56,529 bases of DNA from Flavobacterium sp. (GCF_025352425.1 NZ_JANXTI010000095.1:1-56529), one strand, 5' to 3'; counted from the first letter of the stretch, positions 36,255 through 45,974 are shown. The notes: generated by a model not told the origin, from the sequence alone. Program-made: numbers and translations.

Positions 36255-36671
36255 ATGAAAAATGCAGTAATGATTTTAGCAGCCGTAGGAGTTTTAAGTT
36301 TAAGCTCTTGCAAGAACACAGACAAGCAAGGAGTGATAACTGACGATGTACATCAGGCTACAATTGATTCTATGAAACAAGTTGCAGAAAAACAACGTAT
36401 TATTGATTCAATGCAAATTGTGAGTCAAAATACTCAAAAGCAAAAAGAAGTGGTAGTGGTACACGACCAGGCACCAGTAGCCGCAGCTCCAGCCCCACGA
36501 CGAAAAAAATGGAGTGGCGCAGCTAAAGGAGCCGTAATTGGAGCAGGTGTTGGAGCCGTTACAGGAGCTGTCATCAGTAAGAAAAAAGGCGAAGGTGCCA
36601 TAATTGGTGGATTAGCCGGAGCGGGAGTTGGAGCGGGAGTTGGAGCCGTTTTAGACGATAAAAAGAAATAA
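36255..36671 (+). CDS. Lipoprotein with YMGG-like glycine zipper
   Basis: 138 residues from ATG 36255; an in-frame TTG at 36231 lies before the signal. Lipoprotein signal MKNAVMILAAVGVLSLSSC with Cys19. After a charged helical region (about 25-75) and an Ala/Pro linker comes a glycine-zipper region (GAVIGAGVGAVTGAVI, IIGGLAGAGVGAGVGAV), which tends to insert in or stack on membranes. Single-gene unit with its own terminator. Function unknown. Confidence 0.8.
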   Translation: MKNAVMILAAVGVLSLSSCKNTDKQGVITDDVHQATIDSMKQVAEKQRIIDSMQIVSQNTQKQKEVVVVHDQAPVAAAPAPRRKKWSGAAKGAVIGAGVGAVTGAVISKKKGEGAIIGGLAGAGVGAGVGAVLDDKKK

Positions 36672-36693
36672 TATTTGCACTTACTCTATATTT

Positions 36694-36728
36694 AATAAAG
36701 CTCGGTTTTACCGGGCTTTATTATTTTT
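36694..36728 (+). terminator. Intrinsic terminator after the glycine-zipper gene
   Basis: AATAAAGCTCGG (36694-36705) and CCGGGCTTTATT (36711-36722), one wobble pair, then T-rich sequence. Confidence 0.8.
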
Positions 36729-36888
36729 TGGATACTAGGACGTAATATAATTTGGAACTCCAAGTCAATTCCTAGTGGTGTTATAGTTTTTTCAGGAGTA
36801 CAATTTGACCCAGATGGTAATAGCTATGCTCAATCATCGCATCAATATTCCGGGGATAAGTTCGATATTTTTCATTAGACTAATTCGG

Positions 36889-36896
36889 TATATTTG
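36889..36896 (+). promoter_or_regulatory. -7 element before the penicillin acylase gene
   Basis: TATATTTG, a full match to TAnnTTTG, 19 bases before ATG 36916. Confidence 0.5.
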
Positions 36897-36915
36897 TTTA
36901 ACCAACATTACTACC

Positions 36916-39302
36916 ATGAAACTCCTAAAAAAAACCTTCTTAATCATACTGATTTTATTAATTGTTATTTTCATTGCTGTTTTAGGTTATATTCAAACCA
37001 CAAAACCAAAATATGAAGGCGAAGAAGATATAGCCAATATTTCCAGACCAACAACGGTTTATTTTGATGAGTATGGTGTTCCGCATATTTATGCCGAAAC
37101 TCAAAAGGACGCTATGACAACATTGGGTTATGTTCATGCGCAAGACCGATTATGGCAGATGGAACTGATGCGGCGAATTGCGCCTGGACGACTTTCGGAA
37201 ATCTTTGGAAATCCTGTATTGAAAACCGATAAATTTTTGCGGGAATTGGTATCGATGAAAACTCGACGCAAGCCATTGCTAATCTTGATAAGAATTCTCA
37301 AACCTATATTTTGGCAACCGCATATCTAAATGGAATTAACCAATATGTCGAACATGGGAAAACTCCGGTGGAAATTCGACTACTTGGAATAAAACAGAAA
37401 AAATTCACTTTGAAAGATGTGTATAATATCTTCGGATTTATGTCTTTTAGTTTTGCAATGGCACAAAAAACGGATCCATTACTAACTGACATTCGCGACC
37501 GTTTCGGTATGGAATATCTTCAGGATTTTGGCATTCAGGGCGAATTCGGAACCAAACAATTAAAATCCTATAAAGATGATTACAAAGAGTATGCTGCCAT
37601 ATCGAAATCAGTTGCCGATTTATTGGAAACATCACCAATTCCTGCCTTTATCGGAAGCAATAGTTGGGTAATTGGAGGAGCCAAAACAAAAAATGGAAAA
37701 GTGATTTTGGCTAACGATCCCCACATCATGTATTCGCAACCCGGAACTTGGTATGAGGCGCATATTGTTTGCCCGGATTATGAAATCTATGGCTACTACA
37801 TTGCCGGAACACCATTTCCGCTTTTGGGACACAATCATAATTATGCTTATGGATTAACTATGTTTGAAAACGACGACGTAGACTTCTTTCAGGAAGAAGA
37901 CAATCCGAATGATGAGCATCAATATAAAACTCCAGAAGGCTATAAAAACTACACGTATAAACAAAAAACCATCAAAGTAAAAGACAGTGTCGATGTAAAA
38001 CTTAGTATAAAAACATCACAACACGGGCCAATAGTAAGCGGTTTATTAGACGGAGTGAAATCGGATAAATCAGTAGCCATGTCATGGATATTTACACAGC
38101 AAAAAAACCAAATCCTAGATGCTGTTTATCAATTGTCTCACGCAAAAGATTTAGAGAGTTTTCATAAAAACATTGAACTTATAAAAGCTCCAGGACTGAA
38201 TATAATGTATGGCGATGCTAAAGGAAACATTGCCTGGATAACTTCGGGGAAACTTTACAAAGTGGATAAATCGGTCAACACTAATTTTATTCTAAATGGT
38301 GCTAACGGAATTGACAATAAAAAAGAGTTTCTTCCTTTTGAAAAAAATCCGGCAGCTATAAATCCGCAATGGAATTACGTTTATACAGCAAACAATCAGC
38401 CTGAAGCGATTGACGGTTATTTGTATCAGGGCTATTATCTTCCAAAAGACAGAGCATTGCGAATTGACGGATTATTGTCGCCAAAAAATGATTGGACAAA
38501 AGAAGAGGTGAGTAAAATGATTACCGACAATACATCGGCAACTGCAGCAAATATTGTGGCTAACATGACTAAACCATTGAATGTTTCCAAATTTTCTGAA
38601 AATGAAAAGAAAGCATTAAATGTTTTAAAAGATTGGAAAGCTACCCATAATCTGGAAGACATCGCGCCAACCATCTACAACAAATGGATTTACTTTTATC
38701 TGAAAAATACTTTTGAAGACGAACTGGGAGTTGATGATTTCAAAATGCTGCTTAGCACGCATATTGTAAAACAAGTGATTGAAAATCAAAGCCAAAATAC
38801 GACTTCAGTTTGGTGGGACAACATCAATACAAAAGACAAAAAAGAAACGCAATCGGAAATCCTTACACAATCGTTTAAGGAAGCAATCGCTTCACTAGAA
38901 AGCCAATTAGGTTCTGATGTCAATGAATGGAGATGGGAGAAAGTTCATGAGGTAGAATTTCAGCATCCAATAGGTAAGGTAAAATTGTTAAGTACGTTTT
39001 TCAATGTGGGAACATTTGGCATTGCCGGAAGCAATGAAGTTATCAATAATCAATTATTCATCTACACCGATGATGCGCATATTCAGGTAAAAGGCGGGCC
39101 GTCAACAAGACGTATCATTGATTTTTCCGATATTGAAAACAGCTGGAGTGTATTGCCAACCGGACAATCGGGAAACCCAATGAGCAAGTACTATGACGAC
39201 CAAACGGACCTATTTATCAATGGGAAGTTCCGAAAAATGAAATTGAATAAAGAAGAAATTGTGAAAACATCAACCAAGTTAGTTTTTAAACCAAAAGAAT
39301 AA
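36916..39302 (+). pseudogene. Penicillin acylase family protein, frameshifted near 37248
   Basis: ATG 36916 opens a frame with an N-terminal membrane helix (TFLIILILLIVIFIAVLGY) and the start of an acylase (TVYFDEYGVPHIYAE, GYVHAQDRLWQMELM). At 37246-37249 (TTGG) the frame is lost; adding one G restores FLRELGIDENSTQAIAN and leads without gap into the second frame, whose remaining 660 or so residues are intact. The nucleophile Ser (codon 37656) in IGSNSWVIGG and HNHNYAYGLT are present. The short product ends at 37329. Either a one-base deletion or a sequencing error in a G run; the rest shows no decay. Confidence 0.85.
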
Positions 39303-39336
39303 CCAAAAAAAACATTCGTGTTTCGTGGCTAATAAT

Positions 39337-39344
39337 TAAATTTG
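39337..39344 (+). promoter_or_regulatory. -7 element before kmo
   Basis: TAAATTTG, a full match to TAnnTTTG, 22 bases before ATG 39367. Confidence 0.5.
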
Positions 39345-39366
39345 CAAAACCGTTTAGTAAAATTAA

Positions 39367-40707
39367 ATGCAAACTCCTCAAAAAATTGCCGTTGTCGGTT
39401 CTGGTTTAGTCGGGACGTTATTGGCAATTTATCTCAAGAAACTAGGGCACACGGTACATGTTTATGACAGAAGTCCGGATATTCGAACTGTGGAATTTTC
39501 TGGACGTTCCATTAATCTAGTAATGTCAACCCGCGGTTGGAAAGCCATGAAAGATGTTGGCCTTGAAGAGGAAATCCGTAAAATTGGAATTCCGGTTGAC
39601 AAGCGGGCGATTCACTTGAACGACGGAAAACTAAATTATCAATATTATGGTAAGGATGGCGAAGCTATTTTTTCGTTATCGCGAGGCGTTCTAAACCGAA
39701 GAATGATTGACCTTGCCGAAGCCCAAGGAGTTGAATTCTTTTTTGAGCATAAAATTTGGGATGTTACTTTAGCAACCGCTACGCTCCACATTGGCGATAC
39801 TGAAAGAGGTGAATGGACCGAATTAAAATATGACAAATGCTTTGGTGCCGATGGGGCTTTTTCCAGAATTCGTCATAGAATGCAACGTCAGAGCATGTTT
39901 GATTACTCGCAGGAATTCATGAAAATGGGCTACAAGGAATTGCACATTCCGGCCAACGCTGACGGGACACACAAAATTGATAAAAACTCACTTCATATTT
40001 GGCCAAGAGGCGATTTCATGCTGATGGCTTTGCCAAATTTGGATGGCACTTTCACCTGCACACTATTCATGCCTTTTGAAGGTAATAATTCCTTTGAACA
40101 GTTAAAAGATGAAACAACTTTAATACATTTCTTCGCTAACTATTTTCCGGATACCAAAGAAGTCATTCCCGATTTGGTGGAAGATTTTTTCAAAAACCCC
40201 ACAAGTTATTTAGTGATGATGAAATGTTTTCCGTGGACATTTGCTGACAAAGTGGCGCTAATTGGTGATTCCGCACATGCTATTGTTCCTTTTTACGGTC
40301 ACGGGATGAATGCGGGTTTTGAAGATATTACCGTTTTAAGCGAGATGATTTCAAAGTATGGCGATGATTGGGAAACTATTTTTAAGGAATACGAAACCTC
40401 AAGAAAACCCAATGCTGATGCTATTGCAGAACTGTCTTTTCGAAATTTTATAGAGATGAGTTCCAAAACAGCTGATACCAACTTTTTATTACAAAAGAAA
40501 ATAGAAAAATGGTTTTCAGGCAAGCATCCTGATAGGTGGATGCCATTGTACAGCAGGGTCACTTTCAGTTTACAACCTTATTCCGAAGCGTTAGCTATTG
40601 GCGATTTGCAAAACAAAATCATGGAAGTAGTGATGCAGATGGAAAACATTGAAGAAAAGTGGAATAGCCAAGAAGTCGAAAATAAAATTATAGAATTACT
40701 GAATTAA
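39367..40707 (+). CDS. kmo: Kynurenine 3-monooxygenase
   Basis: 446 residues. FAD-dependent hydroxylase making 3-hydroxykynurenine. Dinucleotide-binding VGSGLVGTLLA at the N-terminus, and the second FAD motif ALIGDSAHAIVPFYGHGMNAGFED at about residues 297-320 (listed with both halves, GDSAHAI and GHGMNAG). FSGRSINLVMSTRG is a family segment. The C-terminal part has amphipathic helices as in eukaryotic and bacterial KMO. It pairs with kynU upstream. Confidence 0.95.
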   Translation: MQTPQKIAVVGSGLVGTLLAIYLKKLGHTVHVYDRSPDIRTVEFSGRSINLVMSTRGWKAMKDVGLEEEIRKIGIPVDKRAIHLNDGKLNYQYYGKDGEAIFSLSRGVLNRRMIDLAEAQGVEFFFEHKIWDVTLATATLHIGDTERGEWTELKYDKCFGADGAFSRIRHRMQRQSMFDYSQEFMKMGYKELHIPANADGTHKIDKNSLHIWPRGDFMLMALPNLDGTFTCTLFMPFEGNNSFEQLKDETTLIHFFANYFPDTKEVIPDLVEDFFKNPTSYLVMMKCFPWTFADKVALIGDSAHAIVPFYGHGMNAGFEDITVLSEMISKYGDDWETIFKEYETSRKPNADAIAELSFRNFIEMSSKTADTNFLLQKKIEKWFSGKHPDRWMPLYSRVTFSLQPYSEALAIGDLQNKIMEVVMQMENIEEKWNSQEVENKIIELLN

Positions 40708-40733
40708 TTTTCACGAGCTATTCCCCGCAACTC
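40708..40733 (+). repeat. Partial modular repeat R6
   Basis: CACGAGCTATTCCCCGC resembles the left end of R1 and R3 (AGGAGCTNTTTCCCGC), but the rest of the frame is missing. It lies between the convergent kmo and HerA-like genes. Confidence 0.45.
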
Positions 40734-40743
40734 CTCGAAATAA

Positions 40744-42267
40744 CTAACGCTTAAACATTTTACTCAAAACCCCAAAAACCCCACGAATGAAAGTTGCGCT
40801 GGTAACAACTTTAATTACGGATTTCCCAATAACTGCCGCAGTGCTTGGTTCGTTGCTTTTTCTTTCGGCTGTTTTATTTTCTTCTTCGGCTTGCACTTCC
40901 GCCTGTTGATTGGCGGCGTCTATTTTTTTGGCCAATATTTCATAAGCACTTTCTCTATCAATTTCTTCTGAATATTTTCTAACCAATTTTGATTTGGCAT
41001 TGATTTCTGAAATTTCAGTATCAGTTAAAACATCCATTCTGCTCATTGGTGCACGCATCATTGTTGCCGCCAAAGGCGTTGGAATTCCTTTTTCGTTCAA
41101 AGCCGTTACAAAAGCTTCCCCAATTCCTAAACTGGTCAACACTTCATCGGTTTTATAGTAAATAGATGTTGGGTAATTATCGGCGGTTTGTCTGATAGCC
41201 TGTCGGTCATTGGCTGTAAAGGCACGTAATGCATGTTGGATTTTCAGTCCCAATTGTGCCAAAACACTCGCCGGAACATCCATTGGATTTTGGGTAACGA
41301 AATACACGCCAATCCCTTTGGAACGAATTAATTTGATAATAGTTTCTATTTGATCTAGCAATGCTTTACTGGCTTCATTAAAAATCAAATGCGCTTCATC
41401 AATAAAAATTACCAATTCAGGTTGTTCAACATCCCCTTTTTCGGGCATTTGCTGATAGATTTCTGCTAAAAGGCTTAACATGAAAGTGGAGAACAATTTT
41501 GGTTTATCTTGAATATCCGTCAAGCGGATAATGTTTACATAACCTTTTCCATTTTCATCAAAACGCATTAAGTCATCAATTTCGAATGACTTTTCACCAA
41601 AGAATAAATCTCCGCCTTGCTGTTCTAATTCGATAATCTTACGAAGAATGATTCCTGTAGTTGAGGTTGAAATCTTCCCATAATTCTCTTCAATCTCTTC
41701 CTTTCCTTCTTCGGTAATATAATTGAGTACTTTTTTGATGTCCTTTAAATCCAGAAGCGGCATTTGTTTATCGTCGCAATATTTGAAAATAACTGCAACA
41801 ACGCCAGTTTGTGTGTCATTCAAATCAAGAATTCGGGAAAACAAAACCGGACCAAACTCTGATACGGTCGCTCGAAGACGGACGCCGTTTTGTTGCGAAA
41901 GCGACATTAACTCTACAGGAAATGAAGATGTAGTATAGGGAATATTTATTTTGGCGTGACGTTCTGTAATAAATGGCTTTTCTTCCCCTTCTTTGGCAAT
42001 TCCTGAAAAATCACCTTTAATATCCATCATCAGCACTGGAATCCCCAATAATGACAATTGCTCCGAAAGCACCTGAATAGTTTTAGTCTTTCCTGTTCCG
42101 GTAGCACCGGAAATTAATCCGTGACGATTTAAGGTTTTTAAAGGCACTTTTACAAAGGTGTCAGCAACCGCTTCTCCATTTAAAATCGCACCGCCAAGGG
42201 TTATGCTTTCTCCTTTTGACGCATATCCTTCATTAATATGCTTACTAAAATCTGATGTTGATGCCAT
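40744..42267 (-). CDS. HerA-like (DUF853) ATPase
   Basis: 507 residues. Walker A GATGTGKTKT (about 54-63) and Walker B LVIFIDEAHLIF identify a HerA/FtsK-type motor ATPase; IKLIRSKGIGVYFVTQNPMDVP is a typical sensor segment of the DUF853 family. A C-terminal charged region (about 440-480, rich in Glu/Ala/Lys) precedes a last hydrophobic stretch. DNA-linked function is assumed from the fold. No NurA nuclease or other defence-type partner is next to it, so I treat it as a housekeeping gene. Confidence 0.85.
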   Translation of the reverse strand: MASTSDFSKHINEGYASKGESITLGGAILNGEAVADTFVKVPLKTLNRHGLISGATGTGKTKTIQVLSEQLSLLGIPVLMMDIKGDFSGIAKEGEEKPFITERHAKINIPYTTSSFPVELMSLSQQNGVRLRATVSEFGPVLFSRILDLNDTQTGVVAVIFKYCDDKQMPLLDLKDIKKVLNYITEEGKEEIEENYGKISTSTTGIILRKIIELEQQGGDLFFGEKSFEIDDLMRFDENGKGYVNIIRLTDIQDKPKLFSTFMLSLLAEIYQQMPEKGDVEQPELVIFIDEAHLIFNEASKALLDQIETIIKLIRSKGIGVYFVTQNPMDVPASVLAQLGLKIQHALRAFTANDRQAIRQTADNYPTSIYYKTDEVLTSLGIGEAFVTALNEKGIPTPLAATMMRAPMSRMDVLTDTEISEINAKSKLVRKYSEEIDRESAYEILAKKIDAANQQAEVQAEEENKTAERKSNEPSTAAVIGKSVIKVVTSATFIRGVFGVLSKMFKR

Positions 42268-42623
42268 TGAAATTTTATACTAGTTAGGTTACTGCAAAGT
42301 ACTATTATTTTTTTGAAAGAAACGAATTGGAGGCTTTTTTTGAAGCGGACGATTTCTTATGATTTAACCATGCTTTCTTCGTGGTAAGTCCATAGTCAGT
42401 CCATGAAAATAGCTTTTTTATGGATTCACTATTGAAGGATTATAAGTTACAACGCTTTAATGGTGAACAATCTATTAAAAACTTAGGCAATTCATAATAG
42501 GTGAACCATTAGGGTGCCTGTCAAAGTAAAATGTTAATTGTTTTCAAACTGGATTAAAAAATGTCTAATTTTAAATGTTAAAAAAGTTGGAAAAAAAAAT
42601 ACTTATTCCAAACTTTTGACGTT

Positions 42624-42718
42624 ATACATTTAGATATGTATAAAAACTCCAAAAAACGATTGTATTTTTACCTACATGTATCCTGATTTTCGGAAATACA
42701 TGGGTCGTCAGTGACGAC
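42624..42718. promoter_or_regulatory. Cluster of inverted repeats, possible operator of the Ton operon
   Basis: ATACAT-N6-ATGTAT (42624-42641) and CATGTAT-N14-ATACATG (42675-42702) share the ATACAT half-site; a 15-base palindrome GTCGTCA-G-TGACGAC follows at 42704-42718. Such symmetry suits a dimeric regulator. Which one is unknown. Confidence 0.4.
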
Positions 42719-42776
42719 AAATTGAAAAGCGGGAGTATTAATGTTAAAAAAAGTTTTTTTATTAAGAGTAAAAAAT

Positions 42777-42784
42777 TAAATTTG
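42777..42784 (+). promoter_or_regulatory. -7 element of the Ton operon
   Basis: TAAATTTG, a full match to TAnnTTTG, about 73 bases before ATG 42858. No clear -33 TTTG. Confidence 0.5.
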
Positions 42785-42857
42785 CTCCTAATCAAGTTCA
42801 TTAACAACTAAGAAAACTTATAAATTATTTAAAACTTAAAACTTAAAAATTAAAAAA

Positions 42858-43679
42858 ATGGCAAACGTTAAAAAAGAAGGCGGTTCAAACGGGTTAGGGA
42901 TGATGTCAGGACTCATCATTGTAGCATGTATTTTGGTTGGATGGATTATTTGGTACTTTATCATGGGTAATGGTGCTAATTTTGAAGGTGGTATAAACAC
43001 GGGTCATCCGCTTCCGGGAAATTACTTGGCAATGGTGTATAAAGGAGGTCCAATAGTACCGGTTTTGATGGGATTATTATTAATGGTAGTGGTATTCTCA
43101 TTTGAGCGTTTTGCCGTTATTTCAAAAGCAGCAGGAAAAGGAAACTTAGATACATTTATGAGAACTATTACATCTGATATAAAAGGAGGAAAAATTGACG
43201 AGGCTATCAATGCTTGTGACAGACAACAAGGTTCTGTTGCAAACGCAGTGAAATCAGCGTTAGTTAAATATCAGGAAGTTAAAGCTGAAGGATTCAACAG
43301 CGAAGACGCAGCTGAAACCATTCATGAAGAAATCGAAGAAGCAACAGCACTTGAAATGCCAATGTTAGAGAAAAATTTAACTATTATTTCTACATTAGTA
43401 TCTCTTGGAACACTTGCCGGATTATTAGGAACGGTTACGGGTATGATTAAAGCGTTCGGTGCGTTAGCATCTACGGGAACTCCGGACCAAGCAGCTTTAG
43501 CAAATGGTATCTCTGAAGCGCTTATCAATACTGCAACAGGTATCTCTACATCTGCTTTAGCAATTGTTATGTACAACTTCTTTACCTCTAAAATCGATAC
43601 GTTGACTTACTCTATTGACGAGGCAGGCGCAACTATCGTTAACACTTACAGAAAAGTCAGAGGAAGTTTAAAAAAATAA
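42858..43679 (+). CDS. exbB: MotA/TolQ/ExbB proton channel protein
   Basis: 273 residues. Three or more membrane helices: about 14-36, 56-82, and the conserved pair in the C-terminal half (LVSLGTLAGLLGTVTGMIKAF region about 178-200, and TATGISTSALAIVMYNFF about 226-245). These are the hallmark of the ExbB/TolQ family, which forms the proton channel with ExbD and drives TonB. The first helix and a Gly-rich periplasmic loop before it are extra relative to E. coli, as usual in Bacteroidota. First gene of a seven-gene row. Confidence 0.9.
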   Translation: MANVKKEGGSNGLGMMSGLIIVACILVGWIIWYFIMGNGANFEGGINTGHPLPGNYLAMVYKGGPIVPVLMGLLLMVVVFSFERFAVISKAAGKGNLDTFMRTITSDIKGGKIDEAINACDRQQGSVANAVKSALVKYQEVKAEGFNSEDAAETIHEEIEEATALEMPMLEKNLTIISTLVSLGTLAGLLGTVTGMIKAFGALASTGTPDQAALANGISEALINTATGISTSALAIVMYNFFTSKIDTLTYSIDEAGATIVNTYRKVRGSLKK

Positions 43680-43723
43680 TACGGTTATAGAAATTCTATA
43701 ATTGTTATAAAAACAAATAAATA

Positions 43724-44353
43724 ATGGGTAAAGTAAAAATGTCCAAGAAGTCAACATCCATCGATATGACAGCGATGTGTGACGTAGCGTTCCTTTTGCT
43801 TACTTTCTTTATCTTAACGGCAACGGCAAAAATGCCTGAACCGTTACCGGTAGATACACCTTCTTCAACAGTGCAAACCAAATTGCCTGAAACAGGTTTA
43901 GTAACTATTACGGTAGGGAAAAGTGAAGGAAAAGAGCAAGTCTTTTTTGGAATGAAAGACAGGGCAATCCGTTCAGGAGCTCTTGACTATATGGCTCAGA
44001 AATACAAAGTGACTTTTACTGAAGACGAGAAAACACAATTCGCTCTTGTAGACGAGTTTGGTGTTCCGGTTGAAGGATTAAAGCAGTTATTGGCCATGAA
44101 AGGTGCTGACAGAGCTAAAAAAGGAGTGCAGCCAGGTATGCCTTGTGATTCTATCAACAATCAATTACAGGATTGGATACAAGGTGCAAGAAAAGCTAAC
44201 ATTGAAAATGGTGGGACGAAAGAACTTCAGTTTGCAATCAAAGGCGATGCTAAAGAAGAATATCCTCAGATTAAAAGAGTGATGGATATTTTACAGGACC
44301 AAAAAATCAATAGCTTTAATTTAGTTACTGGTTTAAGAGGAAAAAATTATTAA
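43724..44353 (+). CDS. exbD: ExbD/TolR family protein, first copy
   Basis: 209 residues. One N-terminal membrane helix preceded by basic residues; the key Asp is in IDMTAMCDVAFLLLTFFIL, matching the proton-carrying Asp of ExbD. The periplasmic part is longer than in E. coli and has a mid-region loop with GMPCDSINNQL. Two ExbD proteins in a row suggests a hetero-oligomer in the channel. Confidence 0.9.
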   Translation: MGKVKMSKKSTSIDMTAMCDVAFLLLTFFILTATAKMPEPLPVDTPSSTVQTKLPETGLVTITVGKSEGKEQVFFGMKDRAIRSGALDYMAQKYKVTFTEDEKTQFALVDEFGVPVEGLKQLLAMKGADRAKKGVQPGMPCDSINNQLQDWIQGARKANIENGGTKELQFAIKGDAKEEYPQIKRVMDILQDQKINSFNLVTGLRGKNY

Positions 44354-44371
44354 TATTAATAATAATATAAA

Positions 44372-44932
44372 ATGGCTGAATTAAATACCGGCGACTCCGG
44401 TAAAAAAGGCGGTGGAAAAGTAAGAAGTAAAAAATCAAATGCAAAGGTAGATTTAACTGCCATGGTGGATTTGGCGTTCTTATTGATTACGTTCTTTATG
44501 TTGACTACATCTTTGTCAAAACCACAATCTATGGATTTAGGTTTGCCTGATAAAGACGATCCAAAGGATAAACCAAAAGATATAAAGGTTGATCAAAGAA
44601 GAACCATGACAATTCTCATGGGCGATAATGATAAAATCAAATGGTTTCATGGGCTTTTGGAAACTCCAGAACCAAATGGTAATCCAACTGATGCTATCTA
44701 CGGAAGGAATGGCCTTCGTAAAGAGATATTGAAAAGAGTGATTTCAGTACCGCAGACAACAGGTGATAAGGACAAAGGATTGATTGTAATTATCAAGCCT
44801 AGTAAAAAATCAACGTATAGAAATTTGGTAGATGTGTTAGATGAAATGGCAATTTGTAAAGTCCCTACTTATGCCATTGTAAACGACATTACTCCAGAAG
44901 AGATGAAGTTGATTGACGAAATGAACAAATAA
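44372..44932 (+). CDS. exbD: ExbD/TolR family protein, second copy
   Basis: 186 residues. Basic Gly-rich start (GDSGKKGGGKVRSKK), then VDLTAMVDLAFLLITFFML with the conserved Asp, then a periplasmic domain. It is clearly related to but not the same as the first copy 19 bases upstream. Part of the ExbBD-TonB engine. Confidence 0.9.
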   Translation: MAELNTGDSGKKGGGKVRSKKSNAKVDLTAMVDLAFLLITFFMLTTSLSKPQSMDLGLPDKDDPKDKPKDIKVDQRRTMTILMGDNDKIKWFHGLLETPEPNGNPTDAIYGRNGLRKEILKRVISVPQTTGDKDKGLIVIIKPSKKSTYRNLVDVLDEMAICKVPTYAIVNDITPEEMKLIDEMNK

Positions 44933-44961
44933 TCCAGTGTTAATCAAAAATATACTAAAAA

Positions 44962-45741
44962 ATGAAATTAGACTTATTTAACAAACAGTGGATAGATATC
45001 GTTTTTGAAGGACGTAATAAAGCCTATGGTGCCTATGAGTTACGGAAAGATAATTCAAAAACGACACTTCGTGCCCTTATTATTGGAGCATTTGTTTTTG
45101 GGCTTGCAGTAAGTGCACCGCTTATAATTAGCTTAATTCCGGACATGTCAAATGATAACGCTGCTTTGGATCAAAAAATCGTTACTATTAAATTACCTCC
45201 AAAAGAGCAACCAAAAGATCTTCCGCCTCCGCCTCCTCCGCCTCCAAAAGTGGATCAGGTAAAGTTTGTAAAGCCTGTTGTGGCTAAAACCGAAGACATA
45301 GTTGAAGAGCCGCCAAAGATTGTAGAAATCAAGGATAAAAAACTTGGGGATGAAACTATTAAAGGTGACCCGGATGCACCCTTAAGTGTAGAGCCAGTAG
45401 GAACCGGTCCAAGTGTAGTTGAAGAAGACAATACTATTTACAATACTGCAGGTATAGAAGTAAAACCTGATTTTCCTGGTGGAATGCAAAAATTTTACAG
45501 CTATATCAGTAGAACTTATACAGCACCAGAAGATTGTGGTAATGGTAAAGTATTTGTTAATTTTGTGGTCGAAAAAGATGGCTCGTTAACGGATATAAAA
45601 ATTCTTAGGGAGGTATGTCCTGGTTCAGGAAAAGAAGCTCTTCGTGTATTGAAATCTTGTCCAAGATGGAATCCGGGTGAGCAAAATGGTAAAAAAGTGA
45701 GGGTATTATATTCTTTACCAATATCAATCCAATCTGAATAA
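44962..45741 (+). CDS. tonB: TonB energy transducer
   Basis: 259 residues. Cytoplasmic start with KQWIDIVFEGRNKAYGAYELRK (first part only: the pattern GRNKAYGAYELR is typical of Bacteroidota TonB), one membrane helix at about 34-58, a Pro-rich stretch (DLPPPPPPPPKV) at about 85-96, and a C-terminal TonB domain from about 170 (FPGGMQKFYSYISRTY, EKDGSLTDIKILREV, PGEQNGKKVRVLYSLPI). It passes force from ExbBD to outer-membrane receptors. Stop and the next start are adjacent. Confidence 0.93.
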   Translation: MKLDLFNKQWIDIVFEGRNKAYGAYELRKDNSKTTLRALIIGAFVFGLAVSAPLIISLIPDMSNDNAALDQKIVTIKLPPKEQPKDLPPPPPPPPKVDQVKFVKPVVAKTEDIVEEPPKIVEIKDKKLGDETIKGDPDAPLSVEPVGTGPSVVEEDNTIYNTAGIEVKPDFPGGMQKFYSYISRTYTAPEDCGNGKVFVNFVVEKDGSLTDIKILREVCPGSGKEALRVLKSCPRWNPGEQNGKKVRVLYSLPISIQSE

Positions 45742-45966
45742 ATGATTTCAAAATTCATTGATAACTTTCAGAAGAAATCGCCTAAAGAGCGATTTCTTCT
45801 CATTATAGGCATTTTGTTTTTTTTGATTTATTTAACTTTAGGTTTAATAATCATATTTTGGAAGTCACTACCTTTAACATTAGAGTACAAATACAGAATT
45901 GTTTTTGGAATTTTACTGATTGTATATTCTTTTTTGCGATTTTTGCGTTTCTTTAATAAAGAATAA
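45742..45966 (+). CDS. Small two-helix membrane protein
   Basis: 74 residues. Starts directly after the TonB stop. Two hydrophobic segments, about residues 18-40 and 50-68, with a short loop; the C-terminus is basic and aromatic (FLRFLRFFNKE). Unknown family to me; its place between tonB and a PstS-like gene suggests a Ton-system accessory protein. Confidence 0.7.
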   Translation: MISKFIDNFQKKSPKERFLLIIGILFFLIYLTLGLIIIFWKSLPLTLEYKYRIVFGILLIVYSFLRFLRFFNKE

Positions 45967-45974
45967 ATTTAGAA

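Larger units (their letters stand above)
42268..42857. other. 590-base intergenic region before the Ton operon
   Basis: No gene or tRNA seen. It holds several inverted repeats: TCCAT/ATGGA (42400-42424), ATACAT/ATGTAT (42624-42641), CATGTAT/ATACATG (42675-42702) and the palindrome GTCGTCA-G-TGACGAC (42704-42718). The last three lie 60-150 bases upstream of the -7 box of the Ton operon. It is AT-rich throughout. Confidence 0.6.

Noticed and set aside
40744..42267. HerA-like ATPase as part of a defence system
   Set aside because: No nuclease, SIR2, NurA or other defence partner is next to it; neighbours are metabolic and Ton genes.
42268..42857. tRNA or small gene in the long gap
   Set aside because: No cloverleaf, no coding frame with a start region; only inverted repeats and a promoter box.
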